Source: Clavaria fumosa
Taxonomy: Eukaryota; Basidiomycota; Agaricomycetes; Agaricales; Clavariaceae
Direction: 5' to 3'
Length of the DNA stretch: 64,000 bases
NCBI GenBank assembly: GCA_951802425.1
Contig: OX637796.1
Coordinates: 2,480,001-2,544,000, forward strand
The number at the start of each line of letters is the position of its first letter. Positions within the stretch are counted from its first letter, which is position 1. The notes beneath the pieces are model-generated. The model was given only the letters and a program-made list of their open reading frames with translations. It ran no database searches and had not been told where the DNA came from. Positions 21,960 to 32,329 of this stretch are shown here, one piece after another. The translations under genes and the position numbers were made by a program.

Positions 21960-23041
21960 TTACGGAGCCCACCACCAAGTCACAGGAGCCGCCCCTTTCT
22001 CTAAACCACCGACAACCGCACGAAAGGTTGCATGTGACCCATCGACGAAGCTGCAAAAAAATTATGAAGATCTAATTATGAGGAGAGCGAGGAAGATACT
22101 TACAATGTGCCAGGGCAGGCTCTCGGGTCGTCGCACATATCCATGACTTGGGCTCGAGTCTGCCCTGCTGGCCCTATCACATTTCATTAAGCGAGAGGAA
22201 ATTGGCCAGAAAATTAATCCACGCACCCGAAATCATAATGTACCTGCCGCACATTGGAGGAGTCGGGTTGTTCCCTCCTCCGCTTAAATCGACAATGATT
22301 ATATTTTCCCAAACTAGACCCCATACGAATCTAAGACCTACTGCATAATGGAGCCGTCGAGGGCTACTGTGAGCCCTTCGTCGGTGACTGGTCCGCAAGA
22401 ACCCTTCCCCCACCCTGCGTCATACCATGTCACTGTCATCCGCTGGATTCAGAAATAGAAGCGCAAACAACGATTGAGAAATAAGTACTTGTGCCATGGA
22501 ACCTCTTTTGGCTTCCTTCATAAACGTATATCTCAGGATTACCAGCAACCGAGCGGTCGGTAGTCGGACCCATATCCTCTGTTCCAGGTTGTTGGCTTCC
22601 TCCAGTCGGCGTTGCACCTGGCACGATGGAGGTAACTAGGTAACGGGGGAGGCCCGAGACAGAGAACTCTGTCGCCGTGGTGGTAGGCGTTGCCGGTGCA
22701 GGTGATGTGGGCGGGCCTAGGGGAGTGGAGAGGGATACTGAGTCAAGCATCGAAGTCGGCTGTGAAGTTGGGTCTGCCACAGGTGACGTGGGGGTGGTCG
22801 CCCCGGGGCTCGTTTCGACAGGAGGGGATGGCACTGGAGCAAGAGAGGTTGCGGGCGCATCTGAGACTGGATAGTCTATTTCCCGCCTGGCTAGGGCGTC
22901 AGCGGCGCGGCGCAGTGCGTTGCCTTGGTGGCGACGGGATCCGTGGTGGTGGGGCGCCGCGTCCCCGGCGGGCGACATGGCGGGGTTCGAGGTGGCTGCG
23001 ACGACCAAAGCGAGCAGCACTAGAAGTTGATGATACATCAT
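21960..23041 (-). CDS. Secreted RlpA-like DPBB protein, family copy 2
   Basis: Same structure as copy 1, with an identical signal peptide, linker and first DPBB exon. TAA is at 21960-21962 and the ATG at 23039-23041. The terminal exon reads with the ending VTWWWAP. No disabling change was seen. Near-identity to copy 1 over more than 1 kb means that short reads will not separate the two. Confidence 0.86.
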
Positions 23042-23391
23042 AATGGTGGGGTGCGCGTTGGAGAGAGTGGAATTTGACTGATACCTGGAAGGGGGAGGAA
23101 GGAACAAAGACACATTGCGACGAACTCATTGGTCAAGGTATAAATGCGATGTGTTACACTTTCCACTCGCAAAGAAGGAAACGAACGAGTGATAAGATAA
23201 GATGAGTAACGTGACTATCATCAGTCGCGTCGCAAGAATCGAGTCAAGTTTTATCCTGTTCCGCAGTCAAGCAACTGCTTCGAGGGGGGTACTATGGCAT
23301 CGTCTTAGAAGTGTAGTAGTAGTGTACTGACTCGGGATGATCTCAGACCTTGCGCTTCTTTCTCTCACATGATTTGTCGGCCGCTAGGTTA

Positions 23392-23589
23392 CCCCCTCCC
23401 CTCCCCTCCGTTCGATACGCGTCAACTATTTCCATCGCATCTGCGATTCCAAATTGCGTACCGAGTGGCTCGTTTAGGCCAGCAAAACATCAGGCGTATA
23501 ATCAGGCGTAATCGGCATGGTCACAAGGAGTATCTCTTCCAGTATCCAGTACCAGAGAGAAGGTGTGACAATAGTGTTTTTACGGATTA
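23392..23589 (-). pseudogene. Truncated eIF3h fragment 3
   Basis: Same 26-bp-deleted version as fragment 2, in the same position relative to the DPBB gene. Confidence 0.78.
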
Positions 23590-23668
23590 ATATCTGTGCC
23601 GTGGAAGAAATACATACACACTTTGACCAGCATTGAGCGTGTCTGCATACATAGAAGACAAGTGTAGT

Positions 23669-24755
23669 TTACGGAGCCCACCACCAAGTCACAGGAGCCG
23701 CCCCTTTCTCTAAACCACCGACAACCGCACGAAAGGTTGCATGTGACCCATCGACGAAGCTGCAAAAAAATTCTGAAGATCTAATTATAAAGAGAGCGAG
23801 GAAGATACCTACAATGTGCCAGGGCAGATGCCCGGGTCGTCGCACATATCCATGACTTGGGCTCGAGTCTGCCCTGCTGGCCCTATCACATTTCATTAAG
23901 CGAGAGGAAATTGGCCAGAAAATTAATCCACGCACCCGAAATCATAATGTACCTGCCGCACATTGGAGGAGTCGGGTTGTTCCCTCCTCCGCTTAAATCG
24001 ACAATGATTATATTTTTCCAAACTAGACCCCATACGAATCTAAGACCTACTGCATAATGGAGCCGTCGAGGGCTACTGTGAGCCCTTCGTCGGTAACTGG
24101 TCCGCAAGAACCCTGCCCTCCCCCTGCGTCATAATATGTCACTGTTATTCGCTAGATTCAAAACAGAAGCGCAAACAACGATTGAAACATAGATACTTAG
24201 GCCATGGAACCTCTTTTGGCTTCCTTGATAAACGTATATCCCAGGATCACCAGCAACCGAGCGGTCGGTAGTCGGACCCATATCCTCTGTTCCAGGTTGT
24301 TGGCTTCCTCCGGTCGGCGTTGCACCTGGCTCGGTGGAGGTAACTAGGTAACGGGGGGGGCCCGAGACAGATAACTCTGTCGCCGTGGTGGTAGGCGATG
24401 CCGGTACAGGTGATGTGGGCGGGCCTAGGGGAGTGGAGTGGGATACTGAGGGAAGCATCGAAGTCTGCTGTGAAGTTGGGCCTGCCATAGGTGACGTGGG
24501 GGTGGTCGCCCCGGGGCCCGTTTGGACAGGAGGGGGCGGCACTGGGGCATGAGAGGATGCGGGCGCATCTGACGCTGGGTAGCAACGCGGGGCTATTTCC
24601 CGCCTGGCTAGGGCGTCAGCGGCGCGGCGCGGTGCGTTTCCGAGGTGGCGACGGGATCCGTGGTGGTGGGGCGCCGCGTCCCCGGCGGGCGACACGGCGG
24701 GGTTCGAGGCGGCTGCGACGACCAGAGTGAGCAGCACTAGAGGTTGATACTTCAT
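23669..24755 (-). CDS. Secreted RlpA-like DPBB protein, family copy 3 (chimeric)
   Basis: Signal peptide MKYQPLVLLTLVVAAASNP. The linker has the copy-0 wording (REIAPRCYP, SHAPVPPPPVQTGPGATTP) rather than that of copies 1 and 2. An intron joins to RITVTYYDAGGGQGSCG, and from VTDEGLTVALDG onward the exons match copies 1 and 2, ending GGLEKGAAPVTWWWAP with TAA at 23669-23671. The gene is open throughout. The switch of affinity along its length points to gene conversion or unequal crossing-over. It is probably the original partner of eIF3h, 230 bp away. Confidence 0.86.
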
Positions 24756-24982
24756 GGTAAATGAGCGGAATTAAACCCCACGCAGAAAGGACTAGCGTTT
24801 GGTGGCCGAGAGGGAGGGGTACAATGCGACGAACTCATTAGTCAAGTATAAATGCGTTGTGTACTTGAGACTCGAGGAGAGAGAAGTAGGGGGACACAGG
24901 GGTGGGACGAGTAACGTGATCACATCGCGCTAGCAACTGGGTTGTGACATACAGCTATCGCGTACCCCGCAAATAAATCTGG

Positions 24983-26343
24983 TCATTGACTAGTCTCGCC
25001 AGCCTTCGCTCCATACATCTTCACCAGCCCTGAGGCCGCCATGCCCTCGAGATTCCTGGCGTACGCGTCTATCTGGCCCAGGAGCAGCATGCATTCCAGT
25101 CGACTCGGCTCAGGCGGGATCTTGAACAGTCGCCCGACGTCTTCATCCGGCAAGGGTGCCAGCCCCTGCGCAACCCGCGCGGCGTTCTCTTCCTTGCGCT
25201 TGGCGACGAAACTGTCCGCGCGCGCCTTCTCACGTGCGATCTGCCGCGATAAATACGCCAGGTTGCCTTCCTCCGTTCGATACGCGTCGACCACTTCCAC
25301 GATCGATTCCAGATTCCGTGTGAGTCCCGACGTGCCGAGGTTCAACGCCGCAAACGCCGGCGGCAGGGTGGCGTTCGTACCCGTGCTTGGGCCCAGGGGA
25401 ACATCGGCCCCAGCCGGAGTCGTCAGCGTGGTCAAGAACGAGCTCATCAGTGGATTGGTCCGTATCCTCAGGGGAATCTCTTCCAGTATCGAAGAGAAGG
25501 TGAGACGGTGCTTGACTAAGCTTTTTGTACCCAAGTCAACCCGTCAGACTGAAACCTCACCCATGGAGACGTAGAAGAAGTTACCTCGCTGCACTGAAAT
25601 TAGCCCTCTTGTAAGCATCCAGGAAGGAGCTCATCAGGCGAAACGCTCGGAAACTGGCATTCCCTCGAGATGTCGGTGAAAGATCTGGTCGCATGTGACT
25701 ATGTGTGAATGTGAAATAAGAGATAAAAGTACCGTGAACCACAACCACTCCTCCGTGGCGCAACTTTTCTTGATGAATAGCTTGGGTGTCGATGAGCGTC
25801 TGGTTGAAAAATGCGCCAAGTGTCGTCGCTTGGTAGAACCCAACTACGCTGTCGTCGGCCTGTACCTCTTTGAGGGAACGCAGCATGGACGCTTGGTATC
25901 GGGCTGAGGCAGTCAGCGACCCTGAAGGCGGACTTAAACTTAACCGACGCTCACCGATTGTTTTTGGTGACTTGTCGTCATCATCGTGAGGTTGGTTGGG
26001 GAGCGGGAAGCAGTTGGACACCTCGAGCACGCCGTCGAGGTCGAGTCCGAGCAGCAAGCCGTGCGCCATCGACGACGGGACCTCGCGACCGTGCTTTACG
26101 ATTTTTGTCACGACCTGGACACAAGTCAAGTGAGAAGAGGTGATGGCAGGCTGGCGTTACAGTTTGGGGCACTCAACGCACCAGCCCGTCCAACTGAACA
26201 CAAGTCAATGGGATCTCGGCCTCGACGTCGATCACTTTCGACATGGACGCAGGTATGGCTTCATAGGTCGGAGCCGCAGGAGCAGAGGCCGTTTGAGCTG
26301 TCGGTATCGACGCCGCGAGCGCGGCGGCCATGGTTGCAGCCAT
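24983..26343 (-). CDS. EIF3H: Translation initiation factor 3 subunit H (MPN-domain subunit)
   Basis: Cytosolic subunit of eIF3, an MPN-domain protein without the JAMM metalloprotease site. Ala-rich N-terminus, then VIDVEAEIPLTCVQLDGL, VTKIVKHGREVPSSMAHGLL, GLDLDGVLEVSNCFPLP, RYQASMLRSLKEVQADDSVV and YQATTLGAFFNQTLIDTQ. The C-terminal half follows: ARGNASFRAFRL-like text, SLVKHRLTFSSILEEIPLRI, EKARADSFVAKRKEEN, and the end MYGAKAGETSQ with TGA at 24983-24985. The ATG at 26343 was preferred over an upstream in-frame ATG followed by poly-Phe. All exons are open. Three truncated copies of the 3' half lie in the tandem units to the left. Confidence 0.93.
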
Positions 26344-27040
26344 GATTGTTGCACTGACACTACTGCAAAAGAAAAAAAATGCCAAATGAGCGTCAAAGAC
26401 TCAAACACGTGCGGCGCTGCTGTGACGCTTGTGTCTGAGATCTATTGTAGTCCCATTTTCAAAGTCTTCATCTCATCAACTACCTTCGGCTGCCTGGCAT
26501 CTGCGCAGACGTTAGGCCACTTCAATCCTATGGCTTCACGGTTTCCCTTGCACCGCGACTCTCGCAAGGTCCAAATATCCAAGTCATTCTGTTTCATACC
26601 GATGGAATGTTCGCAACCTTGAGCAGCTGTGGTACGGCCACTGGAATATCACTCTCCTCTAACTGTGTATCGCCATCATGTTCCAAACCCTGTTGGCGAT
26701 TTACTGGACATTTCAACTCTAAGTTGGCCTGGTTAAGTTGTGCTTGGTACTATGGAGTCCAATGTGAGGCTGGGTGATGCTCTGGCACGCAAGCTGCGCC
26801 TGGATCTGGTTGAGTATTTTGTTTTACAATGTGATATCTACCTCTGTCTAACGACTTGGGCATAGTGCCTTGACGGATCTAATGGAAGGACCTACGATGT
26901 AGCACATAAATTTTGCGTTAATCACAGCACGCCATCTTCTTCATTTATCAACACAACGCATGATGCACATGGGCTCTGATAAACATCTGCCTCGCGTGCG
27001 ATTCAATTGCGAGAGACTCACATTCACCGCCATCAACATT
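26344..27040. other. Intergenic region between eIF3h and the Bax-inhibitor gene
   Basis: Contains the eIF3h 5' region and the downstream region of the Bax-inhibitor gene. No open frame with recognisable features and no RNA gene were seen. Confidence 0.5.
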
Positions 27041-28381
27041 TCAACGGTCTTGTAGATTATTGAGAAGTCGGAGAATGCTGATGACTACAGGCAATATGAT
27101 AGAACGTCAGCAGGAGAATAGCAGACTACAAAATCATGCAGCACTGACAGAGATTGATAAAGCTGAATGAATAAGCGTAAACCTATTAGGTGGACTGCAT
27201 CGAGAATAGAAAAAGAAACGTACTCGAGATACAAGCTGATTGAAGCCATTATAAACTCGTCTGGCGACAATCGGCGATTGATGAGATACGTGTCGTAAAC
27301 AATGTAGCCGCTGAACAACAGGCATCCTCCGATAGCAAAGACGATATCCATCGTCTTGCTGAAAGGAATTATGATACCGACCAATCCCGTCATTACTGAA
27401 AGATAAGGACCAGTTGGCTGAATTTGAACGTCGACAATTGTTCGGGACGTACAAAGTGCTACGAGACCGCCGAAAAGCCAGGGAGCTAATCCAGAGAAAT
27501 CGTACTAATTATCCAAGCATACGATGTCAACGTCCCTTTCGCGGAGGGGTTTGAATACGCGTGCGTACCTTCGACTGGAAGGTAAATAGCGTTAACCCCA
27601 GAAACACGCCCAGCGTCAACAGCCTGGCATAGCATGAGATAAAGGTTTAGACATGTGAGATGTCGCACTCACAGGGCTTGTAGTACGATAATATTGTCGA
27701 AGAAAGCCACGGTGACACCAAGCGTGAAGGCCTCCATTAGCGTGAAGGTCGACAACAGAATTAGATTCCAGGGATGATTATGACGTTTCCAATACAGAAA
27801 TCCCAGGTTGATGAGGACTCCGAAGAGGGGCAGATAGAAAGACCAAGTGCTATTGACCGATCTCAAAAAAGAACAATTAGCAAGCCTAGAGCATTACTCA
27901 CTGTGTCTGCACCCAGGCGATAGCGGTCCTGGATTGGGAGAGACTACCACCGACAATGCAGGTCGCGAACTAGTCATGCTATGTCATTATGAGAGGACGG
28001 AACGCATGAGTTGTTTTCTTACAATTTGGCAAACTGGAAAATGACAGATGAGACAATCATTCATATCCAAGACTTACAGACGTACAGAGTATGGTGTAAA
28101 CCTTTCGTACGAAAGCGCTACGAATTTCGGGAGAGCTTTCCGATACCGAAACCCCATACTACATTCCAAAAGTAAGACAAATTAGCAGGGACACATTGAG
28201 AACAGACCTTGAAATCGTCAGGCAGATCGTCGTGCGCCGGTGTATCATAGATGGCACCTGCACTGGATCCCGCGACAGGAGAGTGAGGTCTGCCAAGAAG
28301 AGGTTCGAGCGCAGCTAAGTCGCTAGATTTGGGTGCCGGCGTTGTGCCATATGAAGGAGGAGCTTGAGGATAGTTGCTCAT
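27041..28381 (-). CDS. BXI1: Bax inhibitor-1 family (TMBIM) membrane protein
   Basis: Multi-pass ER/vacuole membrane protein of the TMBIM family, implicated in calcium homeostasis and cell-death control. The cytosolic N-terminus (MSNYPQAPPSYGTTP) is Pro-rich, with DDLPDDFK before the first membrane segment. Later exons give SVNSTWSFYLPLFGVLINLG, WNLILLSTFTLMEAFTLGV, FTFQSKYDFSG, MTGLVGIIIPF, FAIGGCLLFSGYIVYDTYL and SPDEFIMASISLYL. The terminal ISILRLLNNLQDR ends in TGA at 27041-27043. YDTY and the D-E-F-I-x-A-S-I-S-L-Y-L segment are family marks. The splice just after SLYL is awkward: the usual DVINLF is not read cleanly, and the best join gives a Pro-containing variant. The last-but-one exon is therefore uncertain. 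Confidence 0.9.
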
Positions 28382-28839
28382 GGCGTTTGTGCAGCGGATT
28401 TACAGACTTGAGAGAGTGGTGAGACGCAGTTTGCCACGTGCAGATGATCCCGTGATTGGCCAAACGACCCGTGACCGGACGCGTGACTGCCAGTCGGGGC
28501 CCTGGGGCAGCTCTCTATCCTCGTGCTGCTAGACGTCACCTCTTGCTCAACTCGTCCGCCGCCACCGCAGAGGCGGAGGCGCAGGCGCTAGAGAAGATGC
28601 TCGCAGCAGGGGCGCATGGGGCGCCTATGCATGCGCATGCGCGGAGCCACTGCCACGCCGCCGCACCGTACCTTGTGATCCCGTTGCTTCTGCTGCCGCT
28701 GCTGTTGCTATCGCGGTGACGATGTCTGACCTGGGGGATGCATTTTTGCTCGAGGGCGGTGCGGGGCCCGAGGATGGGGAGACGAGGGTGGCGCGTGAGG
28801 CGCTCGACGAGCGGGGCGGGGGAGAAGACGCACGGCACG
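28382..28839. other. GC-rich spacer upstream of the MMM1-like remnant
   Basis: Contains the Bax-inhibitor promoter. A short plus-strand frame ends in a hydrophobic run, YLVIPLLLLPLLLLSR (about 28668-28716), which could be the remains of the single MMM1 membrane anchor. No intact gene is present. Confidence 0.4.
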
Positions 28840-29640
28840 CTGGAGTCGACGGAGTGGCTGAATGCGCTTTTGGTACAGGTGCGGGGCGGGTCTTTTCGTT
28901 TTCTTACTTCGTATTTTATTGTTGTGCGCGCGCCCTTCTTTTGCATTGCACTGCGACAGACAAGAGACTTATTCACCGTCTGCTTTCCTTTTTGTCCCCC
29001 CCGCTTAGATGGCGGAGGTCCACCGCGCCAAGCTGCGCGGCTGCGTGCTCGGACTGGCGGGCAGGAACGAGGTCGCGCGCCGCCGCCGAGGAGTTCATAA
29101 ACACCGTACAGCCGTCGGGATTCCTGGTAGGGATATAAATGTGGTTTCTTCGTTTGGTCTGTGGTCTCTGACTGGTTCCCCCGCCCTTTATTGCTGCTAG
29201 GACTACAAACAGGTCCGCTCGGTGGACCTTGGTATGTCTGCGCCCCGGTTGTCGAAAGCCCGTGCGGAGACGCCGAAGAGCGCTGGGGCGTCTGCGTCGC
29301 ATGGCTGTCGACTGCGTATTTGTTTCACCACCCCAAGCCGTATTTCGCGCGGCTGCCCGTCTTGCTCACGATCGCGCCATCGGGCTTCGTCTCATCAGTC
29401 CGTGCTGCACTGCGCGCGTTGCCCCCAAAAGCCAACTCATTTTTTTCTCTGACAAGCGTATGGTAAAGAAACAAATACGCGTTGTGTCGCCAATCCCGAT
29501 CTCGGCCGCGCGCTGCTGACGTTCAGCCTCGCGCCGGACTTTGTGCTTGACTTACGCACGACGTCGCTCATGGGGAGTCGCGCGAAGCTCGCCGACGTGC
29601 CGAAGCTGCATGAGCTGAGGCCACACCCATGGCGCTGCCC
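28840..29640 (+). pseudogene. Decayed MMM1-like (ERMES, SMP-domain) gene
   Basis: Scattered across three plus-strand frames are, in the correct order, hallmarks of the SMP domain of Mmm1, the ER anchor of the ER-mitochondria encounter structure. They are LESTEWLNALLVQ (about 28840-28879), AAEEFINTVQPSGFL (about 29080-29126), YKQVRSVDLGMSAPRLSKAR (about 29203-29265), LFHHPKPYFARLPVLLTIAP (about 29320-29380) and TSLMGSRAKLADVPKLHEL (about 29562-29616). The last phrase is specific to Mmm1 among SMP proteins. Frame changes occur within exons (near 29080 and 29265-29310), and no single splicing pattern restores them by eye. I call it a pseudogene rather than an oddly spliced gene. Confidence 0.62.
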
Positions 29641-30274
29641 ATCAAGAATAGCACTTGTACCACCTAGGTTCCTTCTCTGTTCCCAAAAATATCTTCATTT
29701 TGTTGATTATTTCCTTTGGTGGGACCTTCATGGCGCTGGAGGTATTCTCACTAAGCGCGATGCAGTTCGAATTGCCAAAGCGAACAGCACGAAGGCGGGT
29801 CTTCCACAGAAGACTGCACTGTCCATGCAATCTGAGAGTGTATCTGGATTCAAAGTGATCGAAGTCATCCTCTGCCTGCCCTTGCGAGTGCGATCTCTGG
29901 GTCGATGACAAACACAAACAACATATGGTGCCGACGTTTGGTTCCGTGCATTGACAAAGGTTGGTGGGCCAGTGAGCGTAGCAGTATCTGAGGTGTTCTG
30001 AGACGCAGAATTGATAATACCATGGTGTTAACTGGTTAAACTTTGGAAAGGTATGATATGTGGTTTTTCACCATGAGTGCTAAGATAGAGGATAATGCGA
30101 GGGGAGGCGTAGAAACTGCTAGAATGGTCCTGAGTCTGTACACATTAAGAGTCGTGGATCGTGCAGGCTGTCGTGTTGTGTGTACAAGAGTTTTTCGGCA
30201 CTGCAATATGACCGGGACCTTGGGGGCTATAATGCGGAGTGCATGAACTCTTCCTCGTTTGCCACCCAGCAACC
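29641..30274. other. Intergenic, no gene seen
   Basis: Both strands have short open frames without motifs. The right part is presumably the zinc-transporter promoter. Confidence 0.5.
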
Positions 30275-32196
30275 ATGGCTATGTCTCGCTCAGCTCGCAT
30301 TTCTCTCCTCCTTGTTATAGATACTCTTTTCTTCTGGATTGAACTCATCGTGGGTGAGTCTTATTTCATCCGAGCTCAGTCTGCAAAGCGGTCTCACACT
30401 CACCACACTCGCTAAGGTTATGCTGTCGGCTCGCTTGCTCTCGTTGCAGATAGCTTTCATATGCTCAAGTACGTTGCGCATAATGTGCGGTCGTCACTAG
30501 CCTCCTGATTCGTCTTTCATCGTCAGCGACGTTATGAGTCTTATCGTCGCTCTCTACGCCATCAAGGTTCGAGCAGTCATATTACTTCCTCCTTCTCATG
30601 CTCAGCAATTTCTTCTAGCTGACCAACAAGAACCCCATCGACTCGCGCTACTCGTACGGGTGGCATAGAGCGGAAATCCTCGCCGCCCTCATCAACGGCG
30701 TCTTCCTGCTCGCTCTCTGTTTCTCAATTACCATCGAAGCCGTTGAGCGTTTATTCAAAACACAAGGTGCGCGCATAGCGCAGTGTCATTTGTGTCTTCT
30801 ATAAACTTGTACAGATATCTCGAACCCAAAGCTTATCGTTATCGTCGGTTCGTTCGGCCTGGCGTCTAACTTAGTCGGCCTGTTCCTATTCCACGGTGAG
30901 CACGAGTGAAAATTCCCCCTTTGTTGTGACTAGCTCATCTCTTCCTTCCCCGTTCGACAGAGCACGACCATTCCAAGCCTGCCACCACCAACTCCCAAGC
31001 GTCCAGCGTCGTCAACGTCGCCGCATCACCGCGTAAGCCGGCCGCCAGCAACGGGTACCAGAATACAGCGCACCGCAAGCCGCGCCCAGTGACGCGCCCC
31101 AGGTCCGACTCCTTCTCCAGCCTGTATGGACACCCCGTCGCCACGCGCGCGAGCCTCGTGCAAACTGCACAGGATATAGCCAGTGCGCGGAGCACCAGCC
31201 CCAGGCCTCACAAGCAAGCCGTGCGTGTCGGGCAGCTGTCTCTGTATTCTCGTATTCTTGATGCACGCTGACACCTGGGTCGTGGTACACAGAGTATCAG
31301 CAGTTGCAGACCGGCTGGCCTCCAAGAGAGCCCAGAAGAGGATGAGGAACCCCCCACGCCCCTGATCTCGCCTATGCCCGAGCTCTCCGAGTACACTCCA
31401 CTCTTGTCGCCGCCACCTGGTGACCCTGAGTACTCCGCGCGCCGACATGGGCACACACACGTCCCGGGTGGCTCCATGAACATGCATGCGCTCTTGTTGC
31501 ACGTGTTCGGCGACGCGCTGGGTAACGTCGGGGTTATCGCGACCGGCCTTGTCATCTGGTTCTCGGAGTGGAAGTACAAGTTTTACTTTGATCCCCTTAT
31601 CAGTCTGGTCATCACCGCCATCATCTTCTCGAGTGCCCTTCCTTTAGGTGGGTGTCCTTCTGGCGCCACTTTCCTGATTGACGAACATGTACCTTGCACC
31701 AAAAACAGTCCGCAGCGCGTCCTTCATACTCCTGCAAGCCGTGCCGCTCAATGTGTCGCCCGAGTCAGTGCGCAGCGCTATCCTGCGGGTCGACGGCGTG
31801 CGCTCGCTGCATGAGCTACACATCTGGCAGCTCTCGGAGTCCAAGCTTATCGCGAGCGTGCACATCCTTGCTTCGCGCGAGCACGACTTCATGCCGATCG
31901 CCATGGACGTGCGCAAAGTGCTTCACGAGCACGGGGTCCACAGCTGCACGATCCAGCCCGAGTACGACTGCCCCGAGGGCGAGACATTTGATGATATCGA
32001 GGTGCGTTTGGCTTTCGCTTTTTTTCCTTTTTCGACCGTGTGAGGAAACCATCTGTGAAATAACTAGGATCCCGCACAGATTACTTCACAAAATTCATGC
32101 CTTGTCACATGCCCTGCCGATCAAGAGTGCGATCCGCAGGAGCATTCGTGCTGTCGTGAGCCTCATAAGATAATTAATCTACCCTCGACTGACTGA
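30275..32196 (+). CDS. ZRC1: Cation diffusion facilitator, vacuolar zinc/cadmium transporter
   Basis: Proton-coupled zinc exporter of the CDF family, expected in the vacuolar membrane for metal storage and tolerance. MAMSRSARISLLLVIDTLFF opens membrane segment 1. An exon junction gives IVGYAVGSLALVADSFHMLND, with the first H-x3-D zinc site. ALYAIKLTNKNP and YSYGWHRAEILAALINGVFL follow. A long His/Ser/Pro loop (HEHDHSKP to HGHTHVPG) precedes HALLLHVFGDALGNVGVIAT, the second H-x3-D site. The cytosolic domain has VRSLHELHIWQLSESKLIAS and CTIQPEYDCPEG. The last exon, after an intron near 32001-32068, adds a Cys-rich tail (SCLVTCPADQECDPQEHSCC) seen in fungal ZRC1 proteins and ends at TGA 32194-32196. 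All blocks are open. Confidence 0.93.
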
Positions 32197-32329
32197 CCCC
32201 AATTCGTGCCAGCTCCCGTCCTCTCCGAGGCGTAGATGCTCATGAGTTAGAGCATACCTGGATCTTGTAGCAATAGTGCAAAACTACCTAAGTACACTTA
32301 ATAACAAGTCAGATGCAACACATCTTGTC

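Larger units (their letters stand above)
21571..23279. repeat. Tandem unit 2, 1,709 bp
   Basis: Same content and order as unit 1. The stretch holding the DPBB first exon and its promoter repeats unit 1 at a constant 1,709-bp offset with no difference that I noticed, so the duplication is recent. Confidence 0.93.
23280..24982. repeat. Tandem unit 3 (diverged right half)
   Basis: The left half (to about 24100) is nearly identical to units 1 and 2. The right half (linker, signal peptide, promoter) is diverged and in several places agrees with copy 0 instead. It abuts the intact eIF3h gene. Confidence 0.85.

Noticed and set aside
26140..26622. 160-codon plus-strand frame near the eIF3h start
   Set aside because: Overlaps the eIF3h first exon on the other strand and has no recognisable domain.
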